Shown here: positions 16,207-23,780 of the stretch, in pieces | Layout: every line of letters begins with the position of its first letter | How positions within the stretch are numbered: position 1 is the first letter of the stretch | Source: Conyzicola lurida | GTDB lineage: Bacteria > Actinomycetota > Actinomycetes > Actinomycetales > Microbacteriaceae | Assembly (NCBI RefSeq): GCF_014204935.1 | Contig: NZ_JACHMJ010000001.1 | Coordinates: 2,790,001 to 2,854,000 of the forward strand | Direction of reading: 5' to 3' | Length of the DNA stretch: 64,000 nt | Notes under the pieces: model-generated | The model's database searches: none | What the model was told of the DNA's origin: nothing | What the model saw: the letters and a program-made list of their open reading frames with translations, nothing else | Position numbers and translations under genes: made by a program

Positions 16207-17277
16207 TCAGCGGGCGCGGTGTTGGGCGGGCGCGGCGCTCCTGCGCGCTACCAGTGTTGGCTCGCTGGGGGCACGATTCACTTCGCGGCCCTCAATTGCT
16301 CCCAAGAGCACTTCAATGCTCGCGTGGGCCAGGGATGCGAAATCTTGCCGCACGGTGGTGAGCGGGGGAAGGAAGAACTCCGAACCTTCGACATCGTCAA
16401 ACCCGACGACGCTGACATCCTCAGGGACTCGAATTCCGGACTCTGCGAACGCACGGATGAGGCCCAGGGCTGTGTGGTCGCTGGCCGCGAAGATGGCCTG
16501 CGGAACGTTGCCCTCTTCGATCAGCTGAAGCGCGGTGTCGTAGGCCGACCGTGGGCTCCAATCGCCCTCCAGACACAGCCCCAGTTCGAGCCCTGCGTCG
16601 CGAAGGGCGGCCTCCCAGCCGCTCTTTCGCACGCGCCCGTCGAACCAGTCCATGGACCCGGCAATATGGGCGATGTCGGTGTGGCCGAGATCGATGAGGT
16701 GCTGAGTCGCCATGCGAGCCCCAAGCTCCTGGTTTTCGGAGTATGTGAAGAGGTTCGGCGTCGACGAGGCACCAGCGGCGATCATCTCCACGGGAACCCG
16801 TATGGTCGCGGCCCTGACGGCTTCGGCCATGGAAAGGAGCGGCGCGATGACGATGATGCCGTCGACCTCTATCCCGTCCAGGGTGTCCAGGCCCTTCGGA
16901 ATCGAATCCTCGTAGGGTTCCTCGACTGTGACGACGGTGGTGAAGTAGCCCTTCTCCCGTGCAACTTTCTCGAGCGCAAGGAGGGTTCCGACGGGACCGA
17001 AGCGCGGTGACCCGTCGGTCAGGATGCCGATCGCCGTGGACCGGCTGGTCGAGAGCGCGGTCGCCGTCCTGCTCCGGCGATACCCCATGTCTTTGATGAC
17101 CTGCTGGATTCGCTCTCGCGTTGCCGCACTGACGTCTGGGGCGTTGTTCAGCACCCGGGAAACCGTCTGGTACGAGACGCCCGCGGTCTGGGCGACGTCG
17201 CTGATGTTCGGTTTGCGCTGCTTGGATGGATGGGCAGACGCCACATTTGCGCCGCTGCCTTGCGCTGATCCCGCCAC
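16207..17277 (-). CDS. LacI family transcriptional regulator
   Basis: The 356-aa repressor has an N-terminal helix-turn-helix at residues about 22-45 (ISDVAQTAGVSYQTVSRVLN), a hinge and a sugar-binding type I periplasmic-like domain (STAIGILTDGS, IAHIAGSMDWFDGR, PQAIFAASDHTALGLIRAF, VSVVGFDDVEGSEFF). I chose GTG 17277, after AGGGGAG, because it gives the usual LacI length. The same frame stays open to 17493 with low-complexity sequence. It is co-directional with, and immediately upstream of, the sugar operon and its two palindromic operators, so it is the obvious regulator, released by the pathway sugar. Confidence 0.88.
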   Translation of the reverse strand: MAGSAQGSGANVASAHPSKQRKPNISDVAQTAGVSYQTVSRVLNNAPDVSAATRERIQQVIKDMGYRRSRTATALSTSRSTAIGILTDGSPRFGPVGTLLALEKVAREKGYFTTVVTVEEPYEDSIPKGLDTLDGIEVDGIIVIAPLLSMAEAVRAATIRVPVEMIAAGASSTPNLFTYSENQELGARMATQHLIDLGHTDIAHIAGSMDWFDGRVRKSGWEAALRDAGLELGLCLEGDWSPRSAYDTALQLIEEGNVPQAIFAASDHTALGLIRAFAESGIRVPEDVSVVGFDDVEGSEFFLPPLTTVRQDFASLAHASIEVLLGAIEGREVNRAPSEPTLVARRSAAPAQHRAR

Positions 17278-17527
17278 CGACTCCCCTGCCTCACCGCCAC
17301 TGACCTCCAGCGGAGGCTCAAGTCGTGACAACTTTACGCGGCCATGCCGTGATGCCGAAGCCCCACACAATTTCGCGGCAGGCGCGGAATCATCTGGAGA
17401 CGAGACCGAGGGCATCACGAAGGATTCGACGCGCCACAAATCCGCTCGCATGTGCGAAATCTCGAACAAACCGGCGGATCGAACGATCAGCACCAGGCCG
17501 CCACCGCGAAAAACACACAGGAACGAT

Positions 17528-17559
17528 AAAACCCTCCCGGGATCACCCGGGAGGGTTTT
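17528..17559 (-). terminator. Strong hairpin downstream of the tRNA remnant
   Basis: A perfect 14-bp stem, AAAACCCTCCCGGG and CCCGGGAGGGTTTT, with loop ATCA ends in a U run in either direction. On the minus strand it lies 33 bp past the tRNA 3' remnant. That suggests it came along with the tRNA as its original terminator. It now insulates the LacI gene. Confidence 0.8.
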
Positions 17560-17592
17560 CGTATTGGACAGTTCTTAGAACGGCCCTTTTTG

Positions 17593-17626
17593 TCGGGCTG
17601 GCAGGCTTTGAACCTGCGACCTTCTG
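17593..17626 (-). other. tRNA 3'-end remnant (Pro-like), second attachment scar
   Basis: Read on the minus strand, the sequence contains a variable-loop AGGTC, a T stem and loop GCAGG-TTCAAAG-CCTGC, the acceptor strand CAGCCCG and discriminator A. Upstream of AGAAGGTC the sequence no longer folds as an anticodon arm, so only the 3' part is present. A terminal G72 implies C1, found mainly in tRNA-Pro and initiator tRNA. It differs from both intact tRNAs in the window, so it records integration at another tRNA gene. Confidence 0.6.
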
Positions 17627-17812
17627 ATGTCTTGATCACGTCAAGGATTTGCCATGCCTGAATCGACAACTCGAGCTCGGACGAAGTGCTGGTCACTAGG
17701 GTTTTTCCAAAACCAGATTCCTTATGTTGCGATTCTCAATTTTGTTGTCATTGGACAATCTCGACCCCTCTCGATCCCTTCGTTTTCGCGCGTCTTTGTG
17801 AGCGGTGAACCG

Positions 17813-18826
17813 TTACTGCGTCGCGAACGCCGTATCGAAGCGGCTCGTCGGGCGTTCCCATAGCAGGTTGCGGACGAATCGCTGTGCTTCGGCGGCGCCG
17901 TGCAGGCGGTCCATCCCTGCGTCTTCCCATTCGACGGAGAAGGGGCCGCTGTAGCCGACGGCGCGGAGGGCGCGGAAGGCGTCCTCCCACGGCACGTCGC
18001 CGTGCCCGGTGGAGACGAAGTCCCAGCCGCGGCGGGGGTCTCCCCACGGCAGGTGGGAGCCGAGAACCCCGGCCCGTCCGTCGCCCGGGCGCAGGCGTGT
18101 GTCCTTGCAGTCGACGTGGCAGATGCGGTCGCGGAAGTCCCAGATGAATCCGACGACGTCGATGCCCTGCCACATCATGTGCGACGGGTCCCAGTTGACG
18201 CCGAACGCGTGACGGTTGCCGACGGCTTCGAGCGAACGGACGAGGGACCAGTGGTCGTAGGCGATTTCCGACGGGTGCACCTCGTGGGCGTACCGGACGC
18301 CTTCGTCGTCGAAGACGTCGAATATGGGGTTCCAGCGGGCGGCGAAGTCCTCGTACCCTTCGTCGATCACGCTGTCGGGAACCGGGGGGAATTGGGCGAC
18401 GTACGGCCAGATCTTCGATCCGGTGAAGCCGGTGACGACGTCGGCGCCGAGACGGCGGGCGACTCGGGCTGCGCGTTTCATGTCCTCGGCAGCGCGTTGC
18501 CGGACGCCTTCGGCAACGCCGTCGCCCCAGGTATAGGGGCGGAGGATGGCTTTGTGCCGGAAGTCGATCGGGTCGTCGCAGACGGCTTGGCCCGCCAGAT
18601 GGTTGGAGATGGCGTAGACCTTGAGCCCGTGCCGGTCGAGGATGTCGAGCCGGCTCTGCACGTAGTCGGGCTCGTCCTCCGCGCGTTTGAGGTCGAGGTG
18701 GTCTCCGGATGCGGCGATTTCGAGGCCGTCGTATCCCCAGGATGCGGCGAGGCGGGCGATCTCCTCGAAAGGGAGGTCGGCCCACTGCCCGGTGAATAGC
18801 GTCACCGGCGGGGTGTTCTCTGTCAT
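17813..18826 (-). CDS. Sugar phosphate isomerase/epimerase
   Basis: The 337-aa protein has a TIM barrel of the xylose isomerase-like family, longer than the one at 15262. Visible candidate metal ligands are Glu in GLEIAASGDHLD, Glu and His in YAHEVHPSE, Asp in GVNWDPSHMMWQG, His in CHVDCKDTRL, and Glu in FSVEWEDAGMDR. Members of this subfamily accompany Gfo/Idh oxidoreductases and TolB-like proteins in actinobacterial sugar clusters and act on keto-sugars. ATG 18826 overlaps the TolB-like stop as ATGA and has AAGGA upstream, though that partner is now truncated. It may serve the neighbouring LacI operon, but that is inferred. Confidence 0.85.
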   Translation of the reverse strand: MTENTPPVTLFTGQWADLPFEEIARLAASWGYDGLEIAASGDHLDLKRAEDEPDYVQSRLDILDRHGLKVYAISNHLAGQAVCDDPIDFRHKAILRPYTWGDGVAEGVRQRAAEDMKRAARVARRLGADVVTGFTGSKIWPYVAQFPPVPDSVIDEGYEDFAARWNPIFDVFDDEGVRYAHEVHPSEIAYDHWSLVRSLEAVGNRHAFGVNWDPSHMMWQGIDVVGFIWDFRDRICHVDCKDTRLRPGDGRAGVLGSHLPWGDPRRGWDFVSTGHGDVPWEDAFRALRAVGYSGPFSVEWEDAGMDRLHGAAEAQRFVRNLLWERPTSRFDTAFATQ

Positions 18827-19133
18827 TCGGTTCGTCCTTCTTCTGCGAGCGGGTAGTCGACGTAGGCGAAAGCCGAGCCGTCGGGCGCCCAGCTTGGCAC
18901 ATTGATCGTCCCCTGGCCGCCGTTGAATGCGGCCAGCGTCGTCGGTTCCTGCCACCGGTCGATGGCGACGAGGCGGACCTCGGCGGGCAGGTCGGCGGGG
19001 TGCCTTGTAGCGCCCGCCGGGTAGCTGAGGTAGACGACGACGTCGCCGGTCGGTGCCACGTGCGGGAACCAGTAGACCCGTTCGTCGAACGTGAGTTGCT
19101 CGAGCTGGAAGGAGGTCTTCGGCGCGAAGTCCT
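18823..19133 (-). pseudogene. TolB-like beta-propeller protein, C-terminal fragment
   Basis: The frame reads FAPKTSFQLEQLTFDERVYW, FPHVAPTGDVVVYLSYPAGA, and FNGGQGTINVPSWAPDGSAF before stopping at 18823. This is the last blades of a TolB/PD40-repeat protein of the kind paired with sugar isomerases. Upstream of about 19133 the sequence abruptly becomes the integrase fragment on the other strand, so the N-terminal two thirds are deleted. An internal in-frame GTG at 19059 gives only 78 codons. Its stop still overlaps the isomerase start. Confidence 0.7.
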
Positions 19134-19184
19134 ACTACGTCGAATCGAGCGTGCCGCCATACTCCGAGTGGACCCGCGTCGCGA

Positions 19185-19706
19185 CATCGCCTCGACGTCG
19201 CAGAAGCGGTCACAAAGCCGAAGGGCGCAATTATCTGGGGCACTCCCAAGAACCATGAGCGTCGATCCGTGCCATATCCGAGTTTTCTCGACGGCGAGCT
19301 CGAACTGCTGTGTGCCGACAAGAGTTCAGTTGACACCGTGTTCGCTTCGCCGAACGGTCAGGTCCTCCGCGCGGGCAACTTTCGAAGGAACACGTTCGAT
19401 GCTGCCGTCGCCAAGCTTCGCGAAAGCTATCCGGAGTTGCCGCTAATCACACCGCATTCCCTGCGGCATACTGCCGCGTCTTTAGCGATTTCATCGGGTG
19501 CGTCTGTTTTGTCGATCCGGAGGATGCTGGGTCACTCTTCAGCGGCGATGACGCTCGACGTCTACAGCGATCTATTCGATGACGACTTAGACGCGGTTGC
19601 TGACGCGCTCGATCAGCGCGCCCGGAATACGAATGTGGGCAAAATGTGGGCAAACGCACGATCTGCGAAGCAGGCAAGCGATTCGAGCACTGCCGGATCC
19701 CTGTGA
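19185..19706 (+). pseudogene. Tyrosine recombinase (integrase), C-terminal catalytic fragment
   Basis: The readable frame begins near 19188 with RLDVAEAVT, then GAIIWGTPKNHERRSVPYPS. It continues through HSLRHTAASL (HxxR box) and GHSSAAMTLDVYSDLF, with the nucleophile Tyr. The arm-binding and core-binding N-terminal domains and the first catalytic Arg are missing, and the phase is broken at about 19185. A GTG at 19269 could begin a 145-residue peptide. The 3' end contains the tandem TGTGGGCAAA motif, translated as VGKMWAN, a common tail of such integrases. The gene ends 18 bp before the attachment core in the tRNA-Thr. Not functional by itself. Confidence 0.85.
19634..19654 (+). repeat. Tandem TGTGGGCAAA motif, right copy
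   Basis: This block is identical in sequence and orientation to 1087-1107. It overlaps the integrase 3' end, 69 bp from the right attachment repeat. It is a candidate arm-type site for the integrase. Confidence 0.6.
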
Positions 19707-19724
19707 TTGCACGGGTTTTCGTGG

Positions 19725-19797
19725 AGCCGCCTGTCAGAATCGAACTGACGACCTTCTCATTACGAGTGAGATGCTCTACCGACTGAGCTAAGGCGGC
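19725..19797 (-). tRNA. tRNA-Thr (anticodon CGU)
   Basis: The 73 nt fold as a standard cloverleaf. The acceptor GCCGCCT pairs with AGGCGGC, the D stem is GCTC/GAGC, and the anticodon stem is TCTCA/TGAGA with loop CTCGTAA, giving anticodon CGT. The variable loop is AGGTC and the T arm is GTCAG-TTCGATT-CTGAC. The discriminator is T and CCA is not encoded. It reads ACG codons. Its 3' 46 bp serve as the attachment site duplicated at 937-982. Confidence 0.95.
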
Positions 19798-19837
19798 GTG
19801 TCAGGTTTCCCTAGGCACAGCAAGCAAGCTTAGCCGA

Positions 19838-20485
19838 TTATTTTGCCGAAGCAGAAACCAGCAGGGTGCCGAGCTGGTCGAACGACGAGCGCACGCGTTC
19901 GGAGAGTTCGAGGTGGGTTCCGCCGGTCTCCGCCCAGCTCGACCAGGCGTGCCGCATCGCCGCGAAGGCGACGAGGGTGACGAGGTGCGCGCGCTGCTCG
20001 AGGGCAGCCGGGTCGGCGGCGAGCTCCGCATCGTCGTTCGCCAGACGGCGGGTGACGATCTCGCCCAGTTCCTCTTCGAAGTGGCGCATCGTGGCCATTC
20101 TCAAAGCGAACAGCTGGGGGTTCTGCTTCATCAGCTCGCGGCGCAGCTGCAACATCTCGAAATCGATGGGGGTGTTGTCGCCGGCGACGGCGATCATCTC
20201 GCCGATGCCGGTGAGCAGGTCGGCGTCGGGGCCGGCGTTGACGAAGTCCTCGACGTGCGCCGTGTCGGGCAGCGACGGTGCCTCGCCGATGATGGCCTCC
20301 TCTTTCGAGGAGAAGTAATTGAAGAACGTGCGGGGCGACACGTCGGCGATGCGGCTGACCTCGTCGACGGTGACGTTCTCGAGACCGCGGTCACGGACGA
20401 GTTCGAGAACCGCCAGCTGGATGGCTCGTCGAGTGGCGAGGCGCTTGCGCTCGCGCAGGCCCAGGTCGGCGACATCCATATTCAT
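19838..20485 (-). CDS. TetR/AcrR family transcriptional regulator
   Basis: The 215-aa protein has an N-terminal helix-turn-helix at residues about 12-58 (RKRLATRRAIQLAVLELV, VDEVSRIADVSPRTFFNYFS with SKEE). An all-helical ligand domain with family-specific sequence follows. PRTFFNYF is the usual TetR recognition-helix signature. The start could be ATG 20485 or the ATG two codons later. A GCGCAA-GT-TTGCGC palindrome lies 20 bp upstream and is a likely autoregulatory operator. No transporter or enzyme is divergently paired with it, so the target is unknown. It is the first chromosomal gene past the island. Confidence 0.88.
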   Translation of the reverse strand: MNMDVADLGLRERKRLATRRAIQLAVLELVRDRGLENVTVDEVSRIADVSPRTFFNYFSSKEEAIIGEAPSLPDTAHVEDFVNAGPDADLLTGIGEMIAVAGDNTPIDFEMLQLRRELMKQNPQLFALRMATMRHFEEELGEIVTRRLANDDAELAADPAALEQRAHLVTLVAFAAMRHAWSSWAETGGTHLELSERVRSSFDQLGTLLVSASAK

Positions 20486-20504
20486 GTCAATATTCTTTCA
20501 CAGT

Positions 20505-20518
20505 GCGCAAGTTTGCGC
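20505..20518. promoter_or_regulatory. Candidate TetR operator
   Basis: GCGCAA, GT, TTGCGC is a 14-bp inverted repeat 20-33 bp upstream of the TetR start, with near-matching outer bases. The position suits autorepression. Confidence 0.4.
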
Positions 20519-20550
20519 GGGTTCGTGGCTATGTTTCAGCTAGCGCCGCG

Positions 20551-21987
20551 TCAGCACAGAGGGTCGGAGGACGGCACAGCGCCGTCGATGAAGTAGTCGT
20601 CGACCGTATCGTCGACGCACGAGTTCGACTTGTTGTAGGCGGTGTGACCCTCGCCCTCGTAGGTGACGAGGTGGCCGCTTTCGAGCTGCACGGCGATCAC
20701 GGGACGCTCGGTCGACGCCGCGACGGGCCAGCCGAGACACCCGAGGTCGCCGTAGCTCAGCTGCTTGCCGAGCACGGGAGCCGCGGTCGCGAGTTCGGCC
20801 GCTTCCTCGCGCATGACCGCGACGTCGCCCTGCGAGGCGTAGTCGAGGCAGTTGATCGCGAGACGCGACTCGAGCGAGTTGTCGATGTAGCTGCCGTCGG
20901 GGTTACGGCCGTTGTAGCTGTCGGCCAGGGTGAACGCGATCGATGCGTCGCCCGCCATCACCGAAGCGAAGAGCTGCTGCAAGTACGGCCAGTTGTCCTG
21001 GCTGTAGAGCGGCAGCACGATCGCGCTCGTCATTGCGTTGCTGCCGAGCTCGCGCCCGTCGGTGTTGCGGATCGGGCTCACGTCGAGCCGGTCGAGCAGC
21101 GCGCGGATCATGGTCATCGAGTCGTCGATGCTGCCGGTGAACGGGCATTCGTCGACGGTCGCGCAGTCGGCCAGGAACGCGCGCATCGCACTCTCGAATC
21201 CTTCGGCCTGCGTCAGCGACACGTCGAAGCTGGTGGATGTCGGATCCAACGCTCCGTCGAGCACGAGCCGCCCGGTGTTCTCGGGGTACAGCTCGGCGTA
21301 GGTCGCGCCGAGCAGGGTGCCGTACGAGTAGCCGAGGTAATTGAGTTTCTCGTCGCCGAGTACCGCCCGCAGCAGGTCGAGGTCGCGCGCGGCGCTGACG
21401 GTGTCGACGTAGCCGAGCAGCTCGCCGGTGTGCTCGAGACACTGCGCCCCGAACGCCGTGTTGGCCGCCTCGGCGGCTGCGATCCACTCGTCGGTCCCCA
21501 CGACGCCCGGAGTGATGTCGTAGAGGAACGCGTCGAGCTCGGCCGGGTCGTCGTGGCAGGAGACCGCCGACGAGCGGTTTACGCCGCGCGGGTCGAAGCC
21601 GACGATGTCGAAGTTCCGTTGAAGAGTGTCGGATGCCGCGTAGTCGACACTCTGCGCGACGAAGTCGTAACCCGATCCGCCCGGTCCGCCGGGGTTCACC
21701 AGCACGGAGCCCTTCGGGTCGCCGCCGGTCGCGGCCTGACGGATCAGGGCGAGGTCGATCGAGTCCCGGGACGGGTCTTCCCAGTCGAGGGGCGCGGTGG
21801 CGGTTGCGCACTGCATCCCGTCTTCGCACTCGGACCAGGTGAGCACCTGCTCGTAGAACGGCTGCAGGTCGGCGGAGACGTCGCTCGGCACGGGAGTCGA
21901 CTCGGTCCGCACCGTCGGTCCGGCACAGGCGGCGAGCAGCAGGACGGCCGCGACCGCCGCGGCGACCGTCTTCGCGGCCCGCATCAC
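20551..21987 (-). CDS. Secreted alpha/beta hydrolase, tripeptidyl aminopeptidase-like lipoprotein
   Basis: The 478-aa protein has a signal peptide ending in lipobox LAAC (Cys21). The alpha/beta-hydrolase core belongs to the SlpD/SlpE/TAP family. The oxyanion region is NPGGPGGSGYDF, the nucleophile elbow is GYSYGT (Ser), and the acid and His fall in the C-terminal TAP-like domain, where GHTAYN carries the His. These exported enzymes cleave tripeptides or aminoacyl substrates from peptides. Paired Cys residues (CEDGMQC, SCHDD, CATVDEC, NSC, PLC) suggest disulfides. It starts with an overlap on the holB stop (21984-21987) and may be co-transcribed with replication genes, an arrangement common in related actinobacteria. 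Confidence 0.85.
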   Translation of the reverse strand: MMRAAKTVAAAVAAVLLLAACAGPTVRTESTPVPSDVSADLQPFYEQVLTWSECEDGMQCATATAPLDWEDPSRDSIDLALIRQAATGGDPKGSVLVNPGGPGGSGYDFVAQSVDYAASDTLQRNFDIVGFDPRGVNRSSAVSCHDDPAELDAFLYDITPGVVGTDEWIAAAEAANTAFGAQCLEHTGELLGYVDTVSAARDLDLLRAVLGDEKLNYLGYSYGTLLGATYAELYPENTGRLVLDGALDPTSTSFDVSLTQAEGFESAMRAFLADCATVDECPFTGSIDDSMTMIRALLDRLDVSPIRNTDGRELGSNAMTSAIVLPLYSQDNWPYLQQLFASVMAGDASIAFTLADSYNGRNPDGSYIDNSLESRLAINCLDYASQGDVAVMREEAAELATAAPVLGKQLSYGDLGCLGWPVAASTERPVIAVQLESGHLVTYEGEGHTAYNKSNSCVDDTVDDYFIDGAVPSSDPLC

Positions 21988-23150
21988 GCGGTGGCCCCGG
22001 TGCGCCGCGCCGAGACGAGCATCGCCTCGAGGGCGAGCGCCGGCGTGACGTTGCTCTCGATACGGCGGCGGGCTGTGGCGATGGCGTCCATGGTGGCGAG
22101 GGTCTCCTGGGCGGTCGACTGTTCGCTCGCGGTCACGAGCTTGTTGTAGATGCTGAGGTTGACGAGTTCGGTCTCGACTCCGAGCTGCAAAAGCAGGATG
22201 TCGCGGTAGAGCGACAACAGGTCGACCATGACGCGGTCGATGCCGTCGCGCAGGCTGCGCTTCTCTCGGCGCTTCTGGTCTTCTTCGAGGTTCTTCATCT
22301 GCGCGCGCAGGGCGGGCGGGATCGTGCCGCCCGGTTCGATGCCGAGGGACCGCAGGGCGCTCGCCCTCTCGTCGGCGTCGCGCTCTTCGGTGAGAGCGCT
22401 CGCGTCGGCGCCGGCGATGGCCAACAGTTTGGTCGCGGCGAGCATCGCACCCGAGACGGACCGGATGCCGAGGGCGATGTCGAGCGTCTCGGCCCGACGG
22501 GACCGCGCCTCCTCGTTGGTGGCGAGGCGGTGCGCCATGCCGATGTGGCTCTGGGCTTCGCGGGCGGCGCGGGTGGCCGTTGCGTGGTCGACGTCATCTC
22601 TGCGGGCAATCAGCTCTGCGACATCCTCGACCGTCGGAATTCGCAGGCGCACCGAACGCACCCGCGAACGGATGGTCGGAAGCAGGTCGGCTTCGCTCGG
22701 CGCGCAGAGGATCCACACCGTGCGGGGCGGCGGCTCTTCGAGGGCTTTGAGCAGCGCGTTCGAGCTGCGCTCCATCATGCGGTCGGCGTCTTCGACGACG
22801 ATCACGCGGTAGCGGCCGACCGACGGTGAGTAGTAGCTGGCGGCGGCGAGCTTGCGCACCTCGTCGACGGTGATGATGATGCGGTCGGTGCTGAGCACCG
22901 CGAGGTCGGGGTGGCTACGCGCGGCGACCTGCAGTCGCACCGACTCGTCGCCGTCGACGTTGCCGTCGCTGAGCAGTGCGGTGGCGAAGGCGTAGGCGAG
23001 GTTCGAGCGGCCCGAGCCGGGAGGCCCCGTGATGAGCCACGCGTGGGTCATCGAGGAATCGTTGCTGCCGCCGGCGGCGCTGGCCGCGGCCGCGGCCCGG
23101 AAGACCGAGATGGCCTCGGACTGGCCGGTTAACTCATCCCAGACTGACAT
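21984..23150 (-). CDS. holB: DNA polymerase III subunit delta'
   Basis: The 388-aa protein is a clamp-loader AAA+ subunit of the delta' type. The N-terminal P-loop-like segment is ITGPPGSGRSNLAYAFATAL, the Walker B-like segment is VIVVEDADRMMERSSNALLK, and sensor-1/Arg-finger regions follow (ILCAPSEADLLPTIRSRVRS). An extended C-terminal helical region is typical of actinobacterial delta'. With delta and DnaX (encoded at 54512) it loads the beta clamp. It follows tmk by 9 bp, giving the conserved actinobacterial order topA, tmk, holB. Confidence 0.92.
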   Translation of the reverse strand: MSVWDELTGQSEAISVFRAAAAASAAGGSNDSSMTHAWLITGPPGSGRSNLAYAFATALLSDGNVDGDESVRLQVAARSHPDLAVLSTDRIIITVDEVRKLAAASYYSPSVGRYRVIVVEDADRMMERSSNALLKALEEPPPRTVWILCAPSEADLLPTIRSRVRSVRLRIPTVEDVAELIARRDDVDHATATRAAREAQSHIGMAHRLATNEEARSRRAETLDIALGIRSVSGAMLAATKLLAIAGADASALTEERDADERASALRSLGIEPGGTIPPALRAQMKNLEEDQKRREKRSLRDGIDRVMVDLLSLYRDILLLQLGVETELVNLSIYNKLVTASEQSTAQETLATMDAIATARRRIESNVTPALALEAMLVSARRTGATA

Positions 23151-23159
23151 GGGGACAGC

Positions 23160-23780
23160 CTAAGCGAGCAGTGCGACAACGCGCGTCTGGATGGCGGCCG
23201 CGATCGTCTCGATGGGGTCGGTCGCGTCGAGCACGATGAAGCGCCCGGGCTCCGCCTCCGCCAAGGCGAGGAAGGAGTTGCGGACGCGCTCGTGGAAGTC
23301 GTTCTTCTCCGCCTCGAGCCGGTCGTACACGTCCCGCGTCGCGGCGATGCGCTCCCGGCCATTCTCGGCGGAAAGGTCGAGCAGCACGGTCAGGTCCGGC
23401 AGAAGGCCCTCGGTCGCCCAGAGGGAAATGTCGCGCACCTCGGTGGCGTCGAGTACACGGCCGGCTCCCTGATACGCGACGGACGAGTCGAGGTAGCGGT
23501 CCTGGATCACGATGTCGCCACGCTCGATCGCGGGACGCACCTTGGTCGCGATGTTGTGCGCGCGGTCGGCGGCGTAGAGCAGTGCCTCGGCGCGCGGGGC
23601 GATGTAGCCGCGGCGGTGCAGGATGATCTCGCGCAGCTCGACGCCGAGGTCGGTGCCGCCGGGCTCGCGCGAGTGCACGACGGTGTGACCCTGGGCGGTG
23701 AGCCACTCGGTGAGCAGCGCCGACTGGGTGGACTTACCCGAGCCGTCGCCGCCCTCGAACGTGATGAAGAGACCGGTCAC
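23160..23780 (-). CDS. tmk: Thymidylate kinase
   Basis: The 206-aa enzyme phosphorylates dTMP to dTDP. The P-loop is EGGDGSGKST at residues 9-18, the substrate-specific DR motif is in DRYLDSSVAYQGAGR, and the LID region is ATRDVYDRLEAEKNDFHERV. It lacks extra domains and has the normal family length. The GTG start at 23780 shares one base with the topA stop (TAGTG), so translation is coupled. With tdk at 42516 it gives a salvage route to dTTP. Confidence 0.95.
   Translation of the reverse strand: MTGLFITFEGGDGSGKSTQSALLTEWLTAQGHTVVHSREPGGTDLGVELREIILHRRGYIAPRAEALLYAADRAHNIATKVRPAIERGDIVIQDRYLDSSVAYQGAGRVLDATEVRDISLWATEGLLPDLTVLLDLSAENGRERIAATRDVYDRLEAEKNDFHERVRNSFLALAEAEPGRFIVLDATDPIETIAAAIQTRVVALLA

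Larger units (their letters stand above)
17278..17812. other. Intergenic region with insertion scar
   Basis: No intact gene is visible. The stretch holds the LacI promoter region, a strong hairpin (17528-17559) and a tRNA 3' remnant (17593-17626). Small frames here translate the tRNA remnant into the familiar artefact 'GFEPATF'. Confidence 0.55.
937..19769. mobile_element. tRNA-Thr integrated genomic island, about 18.8 kb
   Basis: The element is bounded by a 46-bp direct repeat (937-982 and 19724-19769), with the intact tRNA-Thr at the right end. The remnant of a tyrosine recombinase abuts the tRNA. A tandem TGTGGGCAAA motif lies 104 bp inside the left repeat and 69 bp inside the right one. 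The cargo is entirely metabolic and regulatory, with no conjugation, replication or phage structural gene. The integrase lacks its N-terminal half and first catalytic Arg, so the island cannot excise on its own. A second tRNA 3' remnant at 17593-17626 shows it was assembled in more than one event. Confidence 0.75.

Noticed and set aside
17325-17627. 100-codon ORF ending in GFEPATF
   Set aside because: This ending is a well-known translation artefact of tRNA 3' ends; the region is the tRNA remnant and terminator.
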